DNA from: Yoonia sp.
Lineage (GTDB): Bacteria > Pseudomonadota > Alphaproteobacteria > Rhodobacterales > Rhodobacteraceae
Direction: 5' to 3'
Length of the DNA stretch: 64,000 nt
Assembly: GCA_029250945.1 (NCBI GenBank)
Contig: JAQXEG010000034.1
Location: 124,001-188,000 of the forward strand
Shown: positions 19,914 to 28,508 of the stretch, in pieces
Numbering within the stretch: position 1 is the first letter of the stretch
Layout: each line of letters starts with the position of its first letter
The notes under the pieces: generated by a model
Seen by the model: the letters and a program-made list of their open reading frames with translations, nothing else
Told to the model about the DNA's origin: nothing
Databases searched by the model: none
Position numbers and translations under genes: made by a program

Positions 19914-21194
19914 ATGGCCCTTGATCTCAACACGGCGACAATAGCCATTGAAAAAGATCTGTATGAGGTGGGTGAACTGCCCCCGCTTGGGCATGTGCCG
20001 GCGCAGATGTATGCGTGGACGATCCGCCGTGAACGCCACGGTGAGCCGGACAAAGCGTTCGAGATTGAAGTCGTCGATGTCCCCAAACTGGACAGCCACG
20101 AGGTGCTGGTCATGGTGATGGCCGCTGGCGTTAACTATAACGGCGTTTGGGCCGGTCTTGGCATCCCGATCAGCCCGTTTGACGTGCACAAGGCGGATTT
20201 CCACATCGCTGGTTCCGATGCATCTGGCATCGTATGGGCCATAGGTGACAAGGTGAAACGCTGGAAGATCGGCGATGAGGTGGTGATCCACTGTAACCAA
20301 GACGATGGCGACGATGAGGAATGCAACGGCGGCGATCCGATGTATTCCGAAACCCAGCGCATCTGGGGTTATGAGACCCCCGACGGGTCATTCGCGCAGT
20401 TTACAAATGTGCAGTCTCAGCAATTGATGCCGCGTCCACAGCACCTGACGTGGGAGGAAAGCGCGTGCTACACGCTGACGCTTGCCACCGCCTACCGGAT
20501 GCTGTTCGGCCACCACCCGCATGAGTTGAAGCCTGGTCAGAACGTCCTTGTCTGGGGTGCTTCTGGCGGTCTGGGGTCCTATGCGATCCAGCTGATCAAC
20601 ACTGCGGGTGCCAATGCCATCGGTGTCATCAGTGACGAAGACAAGCGTGAGTTCGTCATGGGCCTTGGCGCGAAGGGTGTGATCAACCGCAATGATTTCA
20701 ATTGCTGGGGCCAGATGCCCACGGTGAATACGCCCGAGTATAAGGAATGGTTCACCGAGACACGCAAGTTCGGCAAGGCGATTTGGGAAATCACTGGCAA
20801 GGGGAATAACGTAGACATGGTGTTCGAACACCCCGGCGAGGCGACGTTCCCCGTGTCCACGTTTGTTTGTAAACGCGGCGGTATGGTTGTGATCTGCGCG
20901 GGCACGACGGGATATAATCTGACGTTTGACGTGCGTTACATGTGGATGCATCAGAAACGCCTGCAAGGTAGCCACTTTGCCAACCTTAAACAGGCTGCGT
21001 CTGCCAATAAATTGATGGTCGAGCAGCGCCTTGATCCGTGCATGTCCGAGGTATTCGGTTGGGATGAAATTCCCGCCGCCCACACTAAGATGCGTCGCAA
21101 TGAACACAAGCCCGGTAACATGGCCGTGCTGGTCCAATCGCCCAAGGTTGGGCTGCGCACAATGGACGATGCACGGGTCGAATCGCGCCCCTAA
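19914..21194 (+). CDS. ccr: crotonyl-CoA carboxylase/reductase
   Basis: The start at MALDLNTATIAIEKDLYEVG has GGAG six bases upstream and gives 426 residues. The medium-chain dehydrogenase fold shows the NADPH site in VWGASGGLGSYAIQL. The family regions NYNGVWAGLGIP, WEESACYTLTLATAYRML and YMWMHQKRLQGSHFAN carry residues reported for CO2 and substrate binding. It reductively carboxylates crotonyl-CoA to (2S)-ethylmalonyl-CoA with NADPH and CO2, the hallmark reaction of the EMC pathway. It is followed by a stem-loop and a decayed quorum-sensing locus. Confidence 0.97.
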   Translation: MALDLNTATIAIEKDLYEVGELPPLGHVPAQMYAWTIRRERHGEPDKAFEIEVVDVPKLDSHEVLVMVMAAGVNYNGVWAGLGIPISPFDVHKADFHIAGSDASGIVWAIGDKVKRWKIGDEVVIHCNQDDGDDEECNGGDPMYSETQRIWGYETPDGSFAQFTNVQSQQLMPRPQHLTWEESACYTLTLATAYRMLFGHHPHELKPGQNVLVWGASGGLGSYAIQLINTAGANAIGVISDEDKREFVMGLGAKGVINRNDFNCWGQMPTVNTPEYKEWFTETRKFGKAIWEITGKGNNVDMVFEHPGEATFPVSTFVCKRGGMVVICAGTTGYNLTFDVRYMWMHQKRLQGSHFANLKQAASANKLMVEQRLDPCMSEVFGWDEIPAAHTKMRRNEHKPGNMAVLVQSPKVGLRTMDDARVESRP

Positions 21195-21223
21195 ATCGCG
21201 CTGAAATCACCCTAGGATTGCTG

Positions 21224-21251
21224 CAACGCCCGCCTGAGAAGGTGGGCGTTG
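21224..21251 (+). terminator. stem-loop after ccr
   Basis: CAACGCCCGCCT and AGGTGGGCGTTG arms around GAGA form a 12-bp stem, with TTGTAT following. It lies 30 bases past the ccr stop and probably ends that transcript. The U tract is weak. The rest of the 207-bp gap to the next gene is AT-rich and shows no other clear signal. Confidence 0.65.
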
Positions 21252-21401
21252 TTGTATCGGGTGGTTCTAAATCGGAACAAAACCTTAGAAAATCGCACAC
21301 CCCCTATAAATGCGGGGGTAAAGGAGCGGATTTTGGGATGTGAATATAGATGCGACCATAGGCTGTTAACTATTCGTTAACTAATCTTAAGGAGTTTTGT
21401 A

Positions 21402-21617
21402 ATGGGGAATGACTGGATCTTGGACGTGCTTGCGGACTTGCGTCGTTTTGCCCTGCTGAACGACCTACCGCTTTTGGCAGTCCAACTGGATGAAACAGCA
21501 ATCGTCGCGAACGCCGAACTATCCATATTGCAAGAGGGCGCACCGGTGACGGTGCGAGGTGACGCCGCTGAAACTGGACAAATTTTTCATCAAGCTGGAG
21601 TAAGCCGCCGCTCTTGA
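21402..21617 (+). CDS. small conserved protein preceding luxR
   Basis: A 71-residue protein, MGNDWILDVLADLRRFALLN, then a helical segment DLPLLAVQLDETAIVANAEL. Small proteins of this type sit upstream of the ccr-linked luxR in Roseobacter-group genomes as I remember; no function is known. AAGGAG precedes the ATG by 9 bases. It overlaps the probable start of the luxR frame (GTG 21559) by 59 bases. Confidence 0.6.
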   Translation: MGNDWILDVLADLRRFALLNDLPLLAVQLDETAIVANAELSILQEGAPVTVRGDAAETGQIFHQAGVSRRS

Positions 21618-22350
21618 ACAGCTGCAAGGGTTAACTGTTGAACTCCGCGATGCGCTAAGTGTCGATCATGTCGTTTATCATTGGGTCAGTGCGGATGGCG
21701 AACAATACGGGTTCGGCACCTATGACCCGGCGTGGGCGCAACGCTATGTCGATCAGGATTACCTGCGGATTGACCCGGTTATCTTGGGTTGTTTTCAGCG
21801 GTTTCATCCCGTCGACTGGAAGCGGCTTGATTGGTCGTCGCGGGCTGCGCGTGCATTTCGCAAGGATGCGATATCCTTTGGCATCGGCAATCAGGGGTTT
21901 TCTGTCCCGATCCGCGGGCCGAACCGCCAGTTCGCGCTGTTCACAGTGTCGCACACCACCTCGGACGAGGAGTGGTCAGAATTCACCATCCGGATGCAGC
22001 GTGACCTGATCCTGATTGCGCATTTTTTAAACGTCAAAGCGTTGGAACTGGAAAAAGGCCGTGCACCTGAACCTGTGCGCGCCCTGTCGCCGCGTGAAAC
22101 CGATGCGCTGACGTTTCTGGCCATGGGTTATAGCCGCGGGCAGGTGTCTGAGATGCTGTCGATTTCGAAACACACCCTGTGCGCCTATATCGAAAGCACG
22201 CGGTTCAAGCTGGGTGCGCTGAACACGACGCATGCCGTTGCTAGGGCCTTGGCTGAGGGGCTGATCCTGATGGGGGGGCTGCGCGGGCCGCGCCAGGCAG
22301 ATGGCCGGGGCGCGAAGACCCGAGCGTGGCTGCCAATTAACCAATTCTAA
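21559..22350 (+). pseudogene. luxR: LuxR-family quorum-sensing regulator interrupted by TAA
   Basis: From a GTG at 21559 the frame reads VTPLKLDKFFIKLE, meets TAA at 21601-21603 (codon 15), and then continues without a break to 22350. The remainder is a full autoinducer-binding domain (WVSADGEQYGFGTYDPAW, GNQGFSVPIRGPN) and a LuxR helix-turn-helix (LSPRETDALTFLAMGYSRGQ, LGALNTTHAVARAL). After the TAA there is no ATG, GTG or TTG in frame until 21784, inside the ligand domain. CAA to TAA would explain it. The helix reads SKHTLCAYIEST where relatives usually have SEHTLRVYIESA, suggesting relaxed selection. Confidence 0.75.
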
Positions 22351-22436
22351 ATGGGCCCGCACGGTCCTATCAAATTTATTTGCGTGATCTCAACGATCCT
22401 TAAAGCTGGCTTAACCAGTCAATAAGGAACGTCGCG

Positions 22437-23068
22437 ATACTGCGTTATTTGACAGGCAAACAGATTAACCAATTCCCTCTTTTGCGTGACACGATGCACC
22501 GCGACCGTGCGGTGCAATTCTATACCCGTCTGGGCTGGGACGTCACGGTCGATGACCACGGGTTCGAGCGCGATGAATACGACGACATCAATCCGCTTTA
22601 TGTCATTTGGGAATTGCCCGACGGGACCCATGGTGGGTCGATGCGGTTTCTGCCTACGTCGGGTCGCACGATGCTGCATGACCATTTCCATACCCTTCTG
22701 GGCCGGGCGGATATCCGGTCTGATAAGATCTGGGAATGCACGTGGTTTTGCGTGGCCCAAGGGGCGGGTGCGCATGTTGCTGCTGCGCTGATGCTGGCCG
22801 GGACGAATTGATGCGGGCGTCTGATCTGACATATCTGTTGGGCGTATTTGATGCGCGTATGGTCCGCATGTACAACATGATCGGCGCGTCGCCCGTCGTG
22901 CTTGGGTCGTTGGGTAAGGGGCACGACAAAATCTTGGTTGGGTTGTGGGGCTACCGTGCGGATGATCGCGCCGTTGTGTTGCGCCGCGCTGGCGTTTCGT
23001 CGGATGCATCGGCCCATTGGTTCCTGCGGTCGTTCGGCCACCCGATAAAACGCAAAGCGGCCGCTTAA
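22437..23068 (+). pseudogene. luxI: LuxI-family acyl-homoserine lactone synthase, broken
   Basis: An AAGGAA lies seven bases before ATA-CTG-CGT-TAT, exactly where family members start ATG-CTG-CGT-TAT (MLRY), so the start codon appears changed to ATA. The frame then reads RDRAVQFYTRLGWDVTVDD, NPLYVIWELPDGTHGGSMRF and LPTSGRTMLHDHF, all LuxI motifs, up to ALMLAG. There the frame shifts by one: it closes with TGA at 22809-22811, while the remaining C-terminus (LLGVFDARMVRMYNMIGASP, GVSSDASAHWFLRSF) continues in another frame to 23068. Two independent lesions indicate loss of signal synthesis. Confidence 0.8.
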
Positions 23069-23108
23069 CTGCTGGTGGGTCGCCGCACAGCCCGATACTG
23101 TGCCGCCT

Positions 23109-24638
23109 ATGAGCAGCACCGCAATTACATTCTCTCATGATCAGGCCGAGGCATGGGACAATGTCGCATCCGTCTTGCGCCAGTCGGGGGTCGATCTGGA
23201 CGAAGGCCTGTTGATGCCACCCCAGTCAGACACGTCATCGGTGATGGCTGTGATCGGCAAGGCGGGGTCGGGCAAAACGATGCTGCTTGCCCGTCTTTAC
23301 GAGGCGCTGGAAGAGGCTGGCGTCGATGTTATTTCCGGCGATTGGGAAGGCAAAAAGCGCAAGGAACGTCGTACGCTTGCCATTCTGGCCCCCACAAACA
23401 AGGCGGCGTCGGTGCTGCGCAATCGCGGGGTACCTGCGACGACGATCCACCGGATTTTGTACACGCCGGTCTATGATCCCGAATATGAAAAGGTCGCCGA
23501 ATGGCTCGCCGGACAGGGTGAGCGGCCAGAGATTGACGGGCTGACAGACGTTGCGCTGGACCGTGCATTTTCGTCGTTCCAGACCCATAAATCTGTGCCC
23601 GCAGCCCTCGCTGCGGCGGGGTTGCGCGGATCGGATTTTATCACCGGATGGAAGCGGCGAGAGGAGCCGCTCGACATCGGGTTTGTCGATGAAAGCTCTA
23701 TGTTGGACGCTAAGCAGTTTGACGATCTGCAAGAGATTTTCCCGACATTGCTGTTGTTCGGGGACCCTGCACAATTGCCGCCGGTGCAGACATCGGGCGG
23801 CATGGTGTTCGACACGATGCCCGAAAAGCGTGTGCTGACATTGAACCGTGTGCACCGGCAGACGGCGGGCAACCCGATCCTTGATCTGGCCCATGCTTTG
23901 GCCGACCCGATGGTGGATTTCTACGCGTTTGAAAAACTGGTGGCCGAGGCTGCGACGACCGATGAACGCGTTGTCATGGCCCAACGGGTCGAGGCGGATT
24001 TGATGGCCCGCAGCCCTGTGCTGGTCTGGCGCAACGCCACGCGTATTCGTCTGATCCACGCGTTCCGCGCCGCGTTTGACGCCCCTGCGGATGAGCTTTT
24101 GGAAGGCGAGCCACTGATTTGCGACGGTATCGAACTGCCGATGAAGCACCGGAAAAAACGGCTCGACCTTGAGGCCCGTGGCCTGATTAAGGGCGCGCAG
24201 GTTGTGTACCTTGGGCCAGGGCGCAAACCGGGGTTTAGCCGTTTGCACGTCATGGGCGCCGAGGACCCGCAAGTCAGCGCCGCGTCCATCGTCAAGATCG
24301 AGCAAGAGGGCGACGCAGAGCCGTTCATCCCCTTTGCCGCGCGCATGGGTGCCACGTTCCTGCATGGGGCCGCTGTGACCATCCATAAGGCGCAAGGCAG
24401 CCAGTGGGACACCGTGCAGGTGTTCGCCCCCGATATCGAAATTGCAGCCAAGATGGGCCGCGTGGAGGCGGGGCAACCTTTGTGGAAGCGCCTCGCCTAT
24501 GTTGCGATTACCCGTGCGGAAACACAGCTACGGTGGGTCGTGCGCAATCGGCTGGGTCGCCCATCAAGCCCGCTGACGGTGGATGATCTGCATGTGGCGC
24601 CTGTGGCGTTGGAACTGACCGCGCAGGACGACGATTAA
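23109..24638 (+). CDS. RecD-like ATP-dependent DNA helicase (superfamily 1B)
   Basis: The 509-residue protein has Walker A GKAGSGKTM near residue 51, APTNKAASVLRNRG (motif Ia), FVDESSMLD (Walker B), FGDPAQLPPV (motif III) and the C-terminal UvrD-like motifs TIHKAQGSQWD and AYVAITRAETQ. This is the single-subunit RecD2/Dda-like helicase type, which unwinds DNA 5'-3' in repair or replication. The ATG at 23109 is preferred to a GTG nine bases earlier. There is no clear Shine-Dalgarno. It overlaps the convergent TIGR02186 gene by four bases. Confidence 0.88.
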   Translation: MSSTAITFSHDQAEAWDNVASVLRQSGVDLDEGLLMPPQSDTSSVMAVIGKAGSGKTMLLARLYEALEEAGVDVISGDWEGKKRKERRTLAILAPTNKAASVLRNRGVPATTIHRILYTPVYDPEYEKVAEWLAGQGERPEIDGLTDVALDRAFSSFQTHKSVPAALAAAGLRGSDFITGWKRREEPLDIGFVDESSMLDAKQFDDLQEIFPTLLLFGDPAQLPPVQTSGGMVFDTMPEKRVLTLNRVHRQTAGNPILDLAHALADPMVDFYAFEKLVAEAATTDERVVMAQRVEADLMARSPVLVWRNATRIRLIHAFRAAFDAPADELLEGEPLICDGIELPMKHRKKRLDLEARGLIKGAQVVYLGPGRKPGFSRLHVMGAEDPQVSAASIVKIEQEGDAEPFIPFAARMGATFLHGAAVTIHKAQGSQWDTVQVFAPDIEIAAKMGRVEAGQPLWKRLAYVAITRAETQLRWVVRNRLGRPSSPLTVDDLHVAPVALELTAQDDD

Positions 24639-25387
24639 CGCCGGAACAGCGTAAAGACCGCAGATGCGCCCCAGCCTGCAGCAATCGCAATCGCCAGTGA
24701 CATCAACCCGTATAGAAACGCGTTTTCGTGGGCGAGGTTATACAGCCAGCGTTCCAGCCCGACCTTTTTCACGGGTATGGTCGTGACATATTCGTCGACC
24801 ACATTGCCGTCGCGTGTCAGGAATATCCGCGCGACATAGAACCCTTCGGTCAGGTTGGCTGGCAGCTTGATACGGGTTTCAAACAGGGTATCACGTGAGA
24901 GGGACACCGCCCCCTCAAGTCGTTGATATTGCTCGTTTCCGGCGCGGATACGCATGAGCGCACGTGCAAAGCTTTGGCTGTCCAGAACGTTTGCACCAAC
25001 CTCGCGGACGACCTGCGGGATGGTGATCTGTTGAATCAAATCCTCGGACGGGCGCAGGACGCGGGACAGGTCAGCAGAGGATGCAACAGCATAGAATGAT
25101 GGTGCGGCGGCGATTTCCACGTCGTCAACGTTCACCCAAATACCAAAGCGCCGTTCCTTGCGTCGCACGGTGACGGGCGTGTCGGGGCCGGCGACGGTGA
25201 CGATAACGCCAAGCTGTCCGTCGGGAGCGGGGCTGTCACGTTTGATCGCGCCAAACACTAGGATTTCAGAGCCAACAAACGTCGCGGTGATGTCGATTTC
25301 ATCTTGGCTGAGGCCAAGCACGATTTCCTCATCCGCGTGGGCGGGCAGGGCGATAAATGCCAGAAGGGCAAGCAAACGCAGCAACAT
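24635..25387 (-). CDS. TIGR02186 family membrane-anchored periplasmic protein
   Basis: The 250-residue protein has a signal peptide (MLLRLLALLAFIALPAHA), a long periplasmic beta-rich part (EEIVLGLSQDEIDITATF, GVIVTVAGPDTPVTVRRKER) and one C-terminal membrane helix near residue 230 followed by FTLFRR. This is the TIGR02186 family, almost always next to a TauE/SafE gene. It starts one base inside the stop of that gene (TGATG). It is probably an accessory subunit of the exporter. Confidence 0.88.
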   Translation of the reverse strand: MLLRLLALLAFIALPAHADEEIVLGLSQDEIDITATFVGSEILVFGAIKRDSPAPDGQLGVIVTVAGPDTPVTVRRKERRFGIWVNVDDVEIAAAPSFYAVASSADLSRVLRPSEDLIQQITIPQVVREVGANVLDSQSFARALMRIRAGNEQYQRLEGAVSLSRDTLFETRIKLPANLTEGFYVARIFLTRDGNVVDEYVTTIPVKKVGLERWLYNLAHENAFLYGLMSLAIAIAAGWGASAVFTLFRR

Positions 25388-26301
25388 CAGTGGCCCCCCG
25401 CGCCAAGTGAGTAAAGTTCGGCAGGCTGCAAAAGCAGATCAAGCCCGAGTTTGAAACACACCGCCAGCACCATGATGGCGAGCATGATGCGCAGTTGTTC
25501 TGCCTGAATCTTTACCCCGATACGGGTGCCGATCTGTGCGCCAATGACGCCGCCAACCAGCAGCAGCACCGCAAGCACGACATCAACGGTATAGTTGGTC
25601 GTGGCGTGCAGCATCGTGGTAAACGCGGTGACAAAGGTGATCTGGAACAGGGAGGTGCCCACAACCACCTTGGTCGGCATGCCAAGCAGATAGATCATCG
25701 CAGGCACCATGATAAAGCCGCCACCGACGCCCATGATCGCGGCCAAAATCCCGACAGCGACACCAACCAAAAGCGGCGGAATGACCGAGATATACAGGCC
25801 CGAGATCCGGAATTTCATCTTGAACGGCAGGTTGTGGATCCACGTATGCTTGCGCCGTGTGGCACGTGCACCGGGTTTCTTGGATCGCCGGATTGCGTTC
25901 AGGCTTTCGATAAACATCAGCCCGCCGATGATCCCAAGGAAGACGACGTAGCACAGTTTCACCAGCAGATCGACCTGACCCAACGACCGAAGATAGTTGA
26001 ACACCACGACGCCCAAGGCGGCCCCGATCAAGCCGCCGATCAGCAGAACGATCCCCATCCTGAGGTCCACAGTTTTGCGTTTGAGATGCGCCAGCACACC
26101 GGAAAAGGATGAGGCGACGATCTGGTTGGCCTCTGTCGCGACGGCCACGGCAGGTGGGATGCCGATAAAGAACAAAAGTGGCGTCATCAAAAAGCCACCA
26201 CCCACGCCGAACATGCCCGACAAAACGCCCACAATTCCGCCTAAGCCAAGTAATAGGAAGGCGTTCACCGAAACTTCGGCGATAGGAAGATAAATCTGCA
26301 T
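25387..26301 (-). CDS. TauE/SafE family sulfite or organic-anion exporter
   Basis: The start at MQIYLPIAEVSVNAFLLLGL gives 304 residues with about eight membrane segments. Two half-repeats each carry a glycine-rich motif: GMFGVGGGFLMTPLLFF near residue 34 and IMGVGGGFIMVPAM near residue 187. These proteins export sulfite, thiosulfate-related or sulfonate anions; the partner TIGR02186 gene is coupled. It is a different subfamily from the TauE protein at 5.1 kb. An inverted repeat lies about 85 bp upstream. Confidence 0.88.
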   Translation of the reverse strand: MQIYLPIAEVSVNAFLLLGLGGIVGVLSGMFGVGGGFLMTPLLFFIGIPPAVAVATEANQIVASSFSGVLAHLKRKTVDLRMGIVLLIGGLIGAALGVVVFNYLRSLGQVDLLVKLCYVVFLGIIGGLMFIESLNAIRRSKKPGARATRRKHTWIHNLPFKMKFRISGLYISVIPPLLVGVAVGILAAIMGVGGGFIMVPAMIYLLGMPTKVVVGTSLFQITFVTAFTTMLHATTNYTVDVVLAVLLLVGGVIGAQIGTRIGVKIQAEQLRIMLAIMVLAVCFKLGLDLLLQPAELYSLGAGGH

Positions 26302-26382
26302 GAGCTGTCCGGGCAAAGTTCAAGTGGCCACTGAACGCACAAAAAACCTAATCCCGCGTTATGTCAAACCCCTGCCCACGAA

Positions 26383-26404
26383 AAATGCTGCATTTGCAGC
26401 ATTT
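26383..26404. promoter_or_regulatory. perfect 10+2+10 inverted repeat upstream of the TauE/TIGR02186 operon
   Basis: AAATGCTGCA, then TT, then TGCAGCATTT form a perfect inverted repeat with CTGC-N4-GCAG at its centre. It lies 82-103 bp upstream of the TauE gene and 39 bp downstream of the end of the convergently placed transporter operon. It may be an operator for the exporter operon, or part of a terminator for the transporter, though no U-run follows. Confidence 0.45.
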
Positions 26405-26442
26405 CCCATGGGTTTGGACCTAATTATCGCGATCTTTTGGAC

Positions 26443-27411
26443 TTAGCGTTCTTTGACGTAAGGCTCACCACCGGCGCGGGGGGGAATCGCCTTGCCGACA
26501 AAGCCCGCCAGAATGATCACCGTCAGGATATAGGGCAGCACATCCAGAAGTTGCGCGTTGACCTTGAACGACAGCACGCTTTCGATCACGTCGGGCCGCA
26601 GCGCCATCGCCTGCAAAAAGCCGAACAACAAGCAGGCGTACAGCACATACCAAGGGCGCCATTTCGCAAAGATCAGTGCGGCAAGCGCGATGAATCCGCG
26701 TCCCGCGCTCATGTCTTTGACGAATGATGCCTGTAGGGCTGTGGCCAGATAGGCGCCGGCGATCCCGCAAAGCACGCCGCAGATCAGCACGGCTACATAG
26801 CGCAGCCCGACGACAGAAATACCCGCTGTGTCCACCGCCGCAGGGTTTTCACCGACCGCCCGCAGTCGCAAACCAAAGCGGGTGCGATACATGACCCACC
26901 ATGTCAGCGGCACGAACAGCAGCGCGATATAGACCAGCGCCGTGTGGCCCGAGATAAGTTCGTAGTAAACTGGCCCGATGAATGCGACGTCGCGAATCGC
27001 CTCTGCAAAAGGCAGGGTGATGGGTTCAAACCGTGCGGCACCGGCCAGTTGCGGTGTGCGCCCGCCTTGGCCAAACCAGCTTTGCGCGACAACGACTGTC
27101 AGGCCAGCGGCAAGGAAATTGATTGCTACGCCGGAAATCAGTTGATTGCCACGGAATGTAATCGACGCAAGGCCGTGGACAGCCGACAACGCCAGCGATG
27201 CGACGATGCCCGCACCCAGCCCGACCCAAGCGGAGCCGGATGTGTAAGCGACGGCAGCAGACAGGAATGCCGCCGCAAGCATCTTACCCTCTAGCCCGAT
27301 ATCAAAAATACCGGCGCGTTCGGAATACAGCCCTGCAAGACAGGCCAGCAACAGCGGCACGGCAAGGCGCATGGTGCTATCGAGCACCTGAAGGATGGTG
27401 AGCAGGTCCAT
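26443..27411 (-). CDS. BMP-type ABC importer, permease 2
   Basis: A 322-residue membrane protein with eight or more helices. ERAGIFDIGLEGKMLAAAF near residue 31 and FRGNQLISGVAINFLAAGL are the conserved permease motifs of the ribose/nucleoside (YufQ/NupC-like) family. It forms the channel with the adjacent permease. Last gene of the operon running leftward from the binding-protein gene at 31.4 kb. Confidence 0.9.
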   Translation of the reverse strand: MDLLTILQVLDSTMRLAVPLLLACLAGLYSERAGIFDIGLEGKMLAAAFLSAAVAYTSGSAWVGLGAGIVASLALSAVHGLASITFRGNQLISGVAINFLAAGLTVVVAQSWFGQGGRTPQLAGAARFEPITLPFAEAIRDVAFIGPVYYELISGHTALVYIALLFVPLTWWVMYRTRFGLRLRAVGENPAAVDTAGISVVGLRYVAVLICGVLCGIAGAYLATALQASFVKDMSAGRGFIALAALIFAKWRPWYVLYACLLFGFLQAMALRPDVIESVLSFKVNAQLLDVLPYILTVIILAGFVGKAIPPRAGGEPYVKER

Positions 27412-28508
27412 TATGCGTCTCCCTTGCGGCGCATCGCCAGGAACATGCGTTCCAGTGGCGCGCGCACCATGTCGTCCAATGCGCCGGTGAAAAGGATCAC
27501 AAGCGCTTGGATGACAACGATCATTTCACGTGGGATTTTGGTCCATAGCGCCAGCTCTGCCCCGCCTTGGTACAAGAACCCGAACAGAATCGCGGCAAGG
27601 AATACGCCGAACGGATGGCTGCGGCCCATCAGGGCCACGGCGATGCCGATGAAGCCCGCGCCTTCGACCGCGTTCAGAACCAGACGCTCTGCCTCGCCCT
27701 GCACGTTGTTGATGGCCATCATGCCGGCGAGCCCGCCCGAAATCAGCATAGACACCATGATGATTTTCGTGGGGCTGATGCCAGCGTATTTGGCGGCCGT
27801 TTCGGAATGTCCGAATGACCGGATTTCATAGCCCAACTTGGTTTTCCAGATCAGCGCCCAGACCGCGAAACACGCAATAATCGCGACAAAGAACGACACA
27901 TTGGCAGGTGCGCCGCGGAACAGCGCGGTTTCACCAAAGCTGAACATGTCTTGGAATGACGGCAGGTGCGTCGCCTCAGGGAACTTACCCGTCGCAGGTT
28001 CCATTGAGCCGGTTGGCTTTAACGCGCCGATCAGCAGGTAGTTCAGCAATGCGGCGGCGATAAAGTTGAACATGATTGTCGTGATCACGATGTGGCTGCC
28101 GCGCTTGGCCTGAAGGAACGCAGGGATTGCGGCCCATGCGGCACCAAATAGCGCAGCGGCAATCGCCGCACCGAACAGAGCCAGCGACCAATGCGGCCAC
28201 GGGATATAAAGACAGATCAGCGCCACGCCCAAACCGCCAAGCATCGCCTGACCTTCGCCGCCGATGTTGAACATCCGCGCGTGGAACGCGACGGACACGG
28301 CCAGTCCCGTAAAGATGAAATTCGTGGCGTAATAGAGCGTATAGCCCCAGCCATAGGTGGACCCCAGCGCCCCTTCGATCATCAGGTTCAGCGCCTCAAC
28401 CGGGCTTTCGCCGATAGCGAGGATCACAAGCGCCGACAGGATCGCGGCAAGGATCAGACTGATCAGGGGGATCAGGACCACATCGGCCCATTTTGGCATC
28501 GCGTCCAT
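27411..28508 (-). CDS. BMP-type ABC importer, permease 1
   Basis: A 365-residue permease with about ten membrane segments. FHARMFNIGGEGQAMLGGLG near residue 78 is the EAA-like cytoplasmic loop of this family, and GFIGIAVALMGRSHPFGVFL is a second conserved stretch. It overlaps the downstream permease start and the upstream ATPase stop by one base each, showing tight translational coupling. Confidence 0.9.
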   Translation of the reverse strand: MDAMPKWADVVLIPLISLILAAILSALVILAIGESPVEALNLMIEGALGSTYGWGYTLYYATNFIFTGLAVSVAFHARMFNIGGEGQAMLGGLGVALICLYIPWPHWSLALFGAAIAAALFGAAWAAIPAFLQAKRGSHIVITTIMFNFIAAALLNYLLIGALKPTGSMEPATGKFPEATHLPSFQDMFSFGETALFRGAPANVSFFVAIIACFAVWALIWKTKLGYEIRSFGHSETAAKYAGISPTKIIMVSMLISGGLAGMMAINNVQGEAERLVLNAVEGAGFIGIAVALMGRSHPFGVFLAAILFGFLYQGGAELALWTKIPREMIVVIQALVILFTGALDDMVRAPLERMFLAMRRKGDA

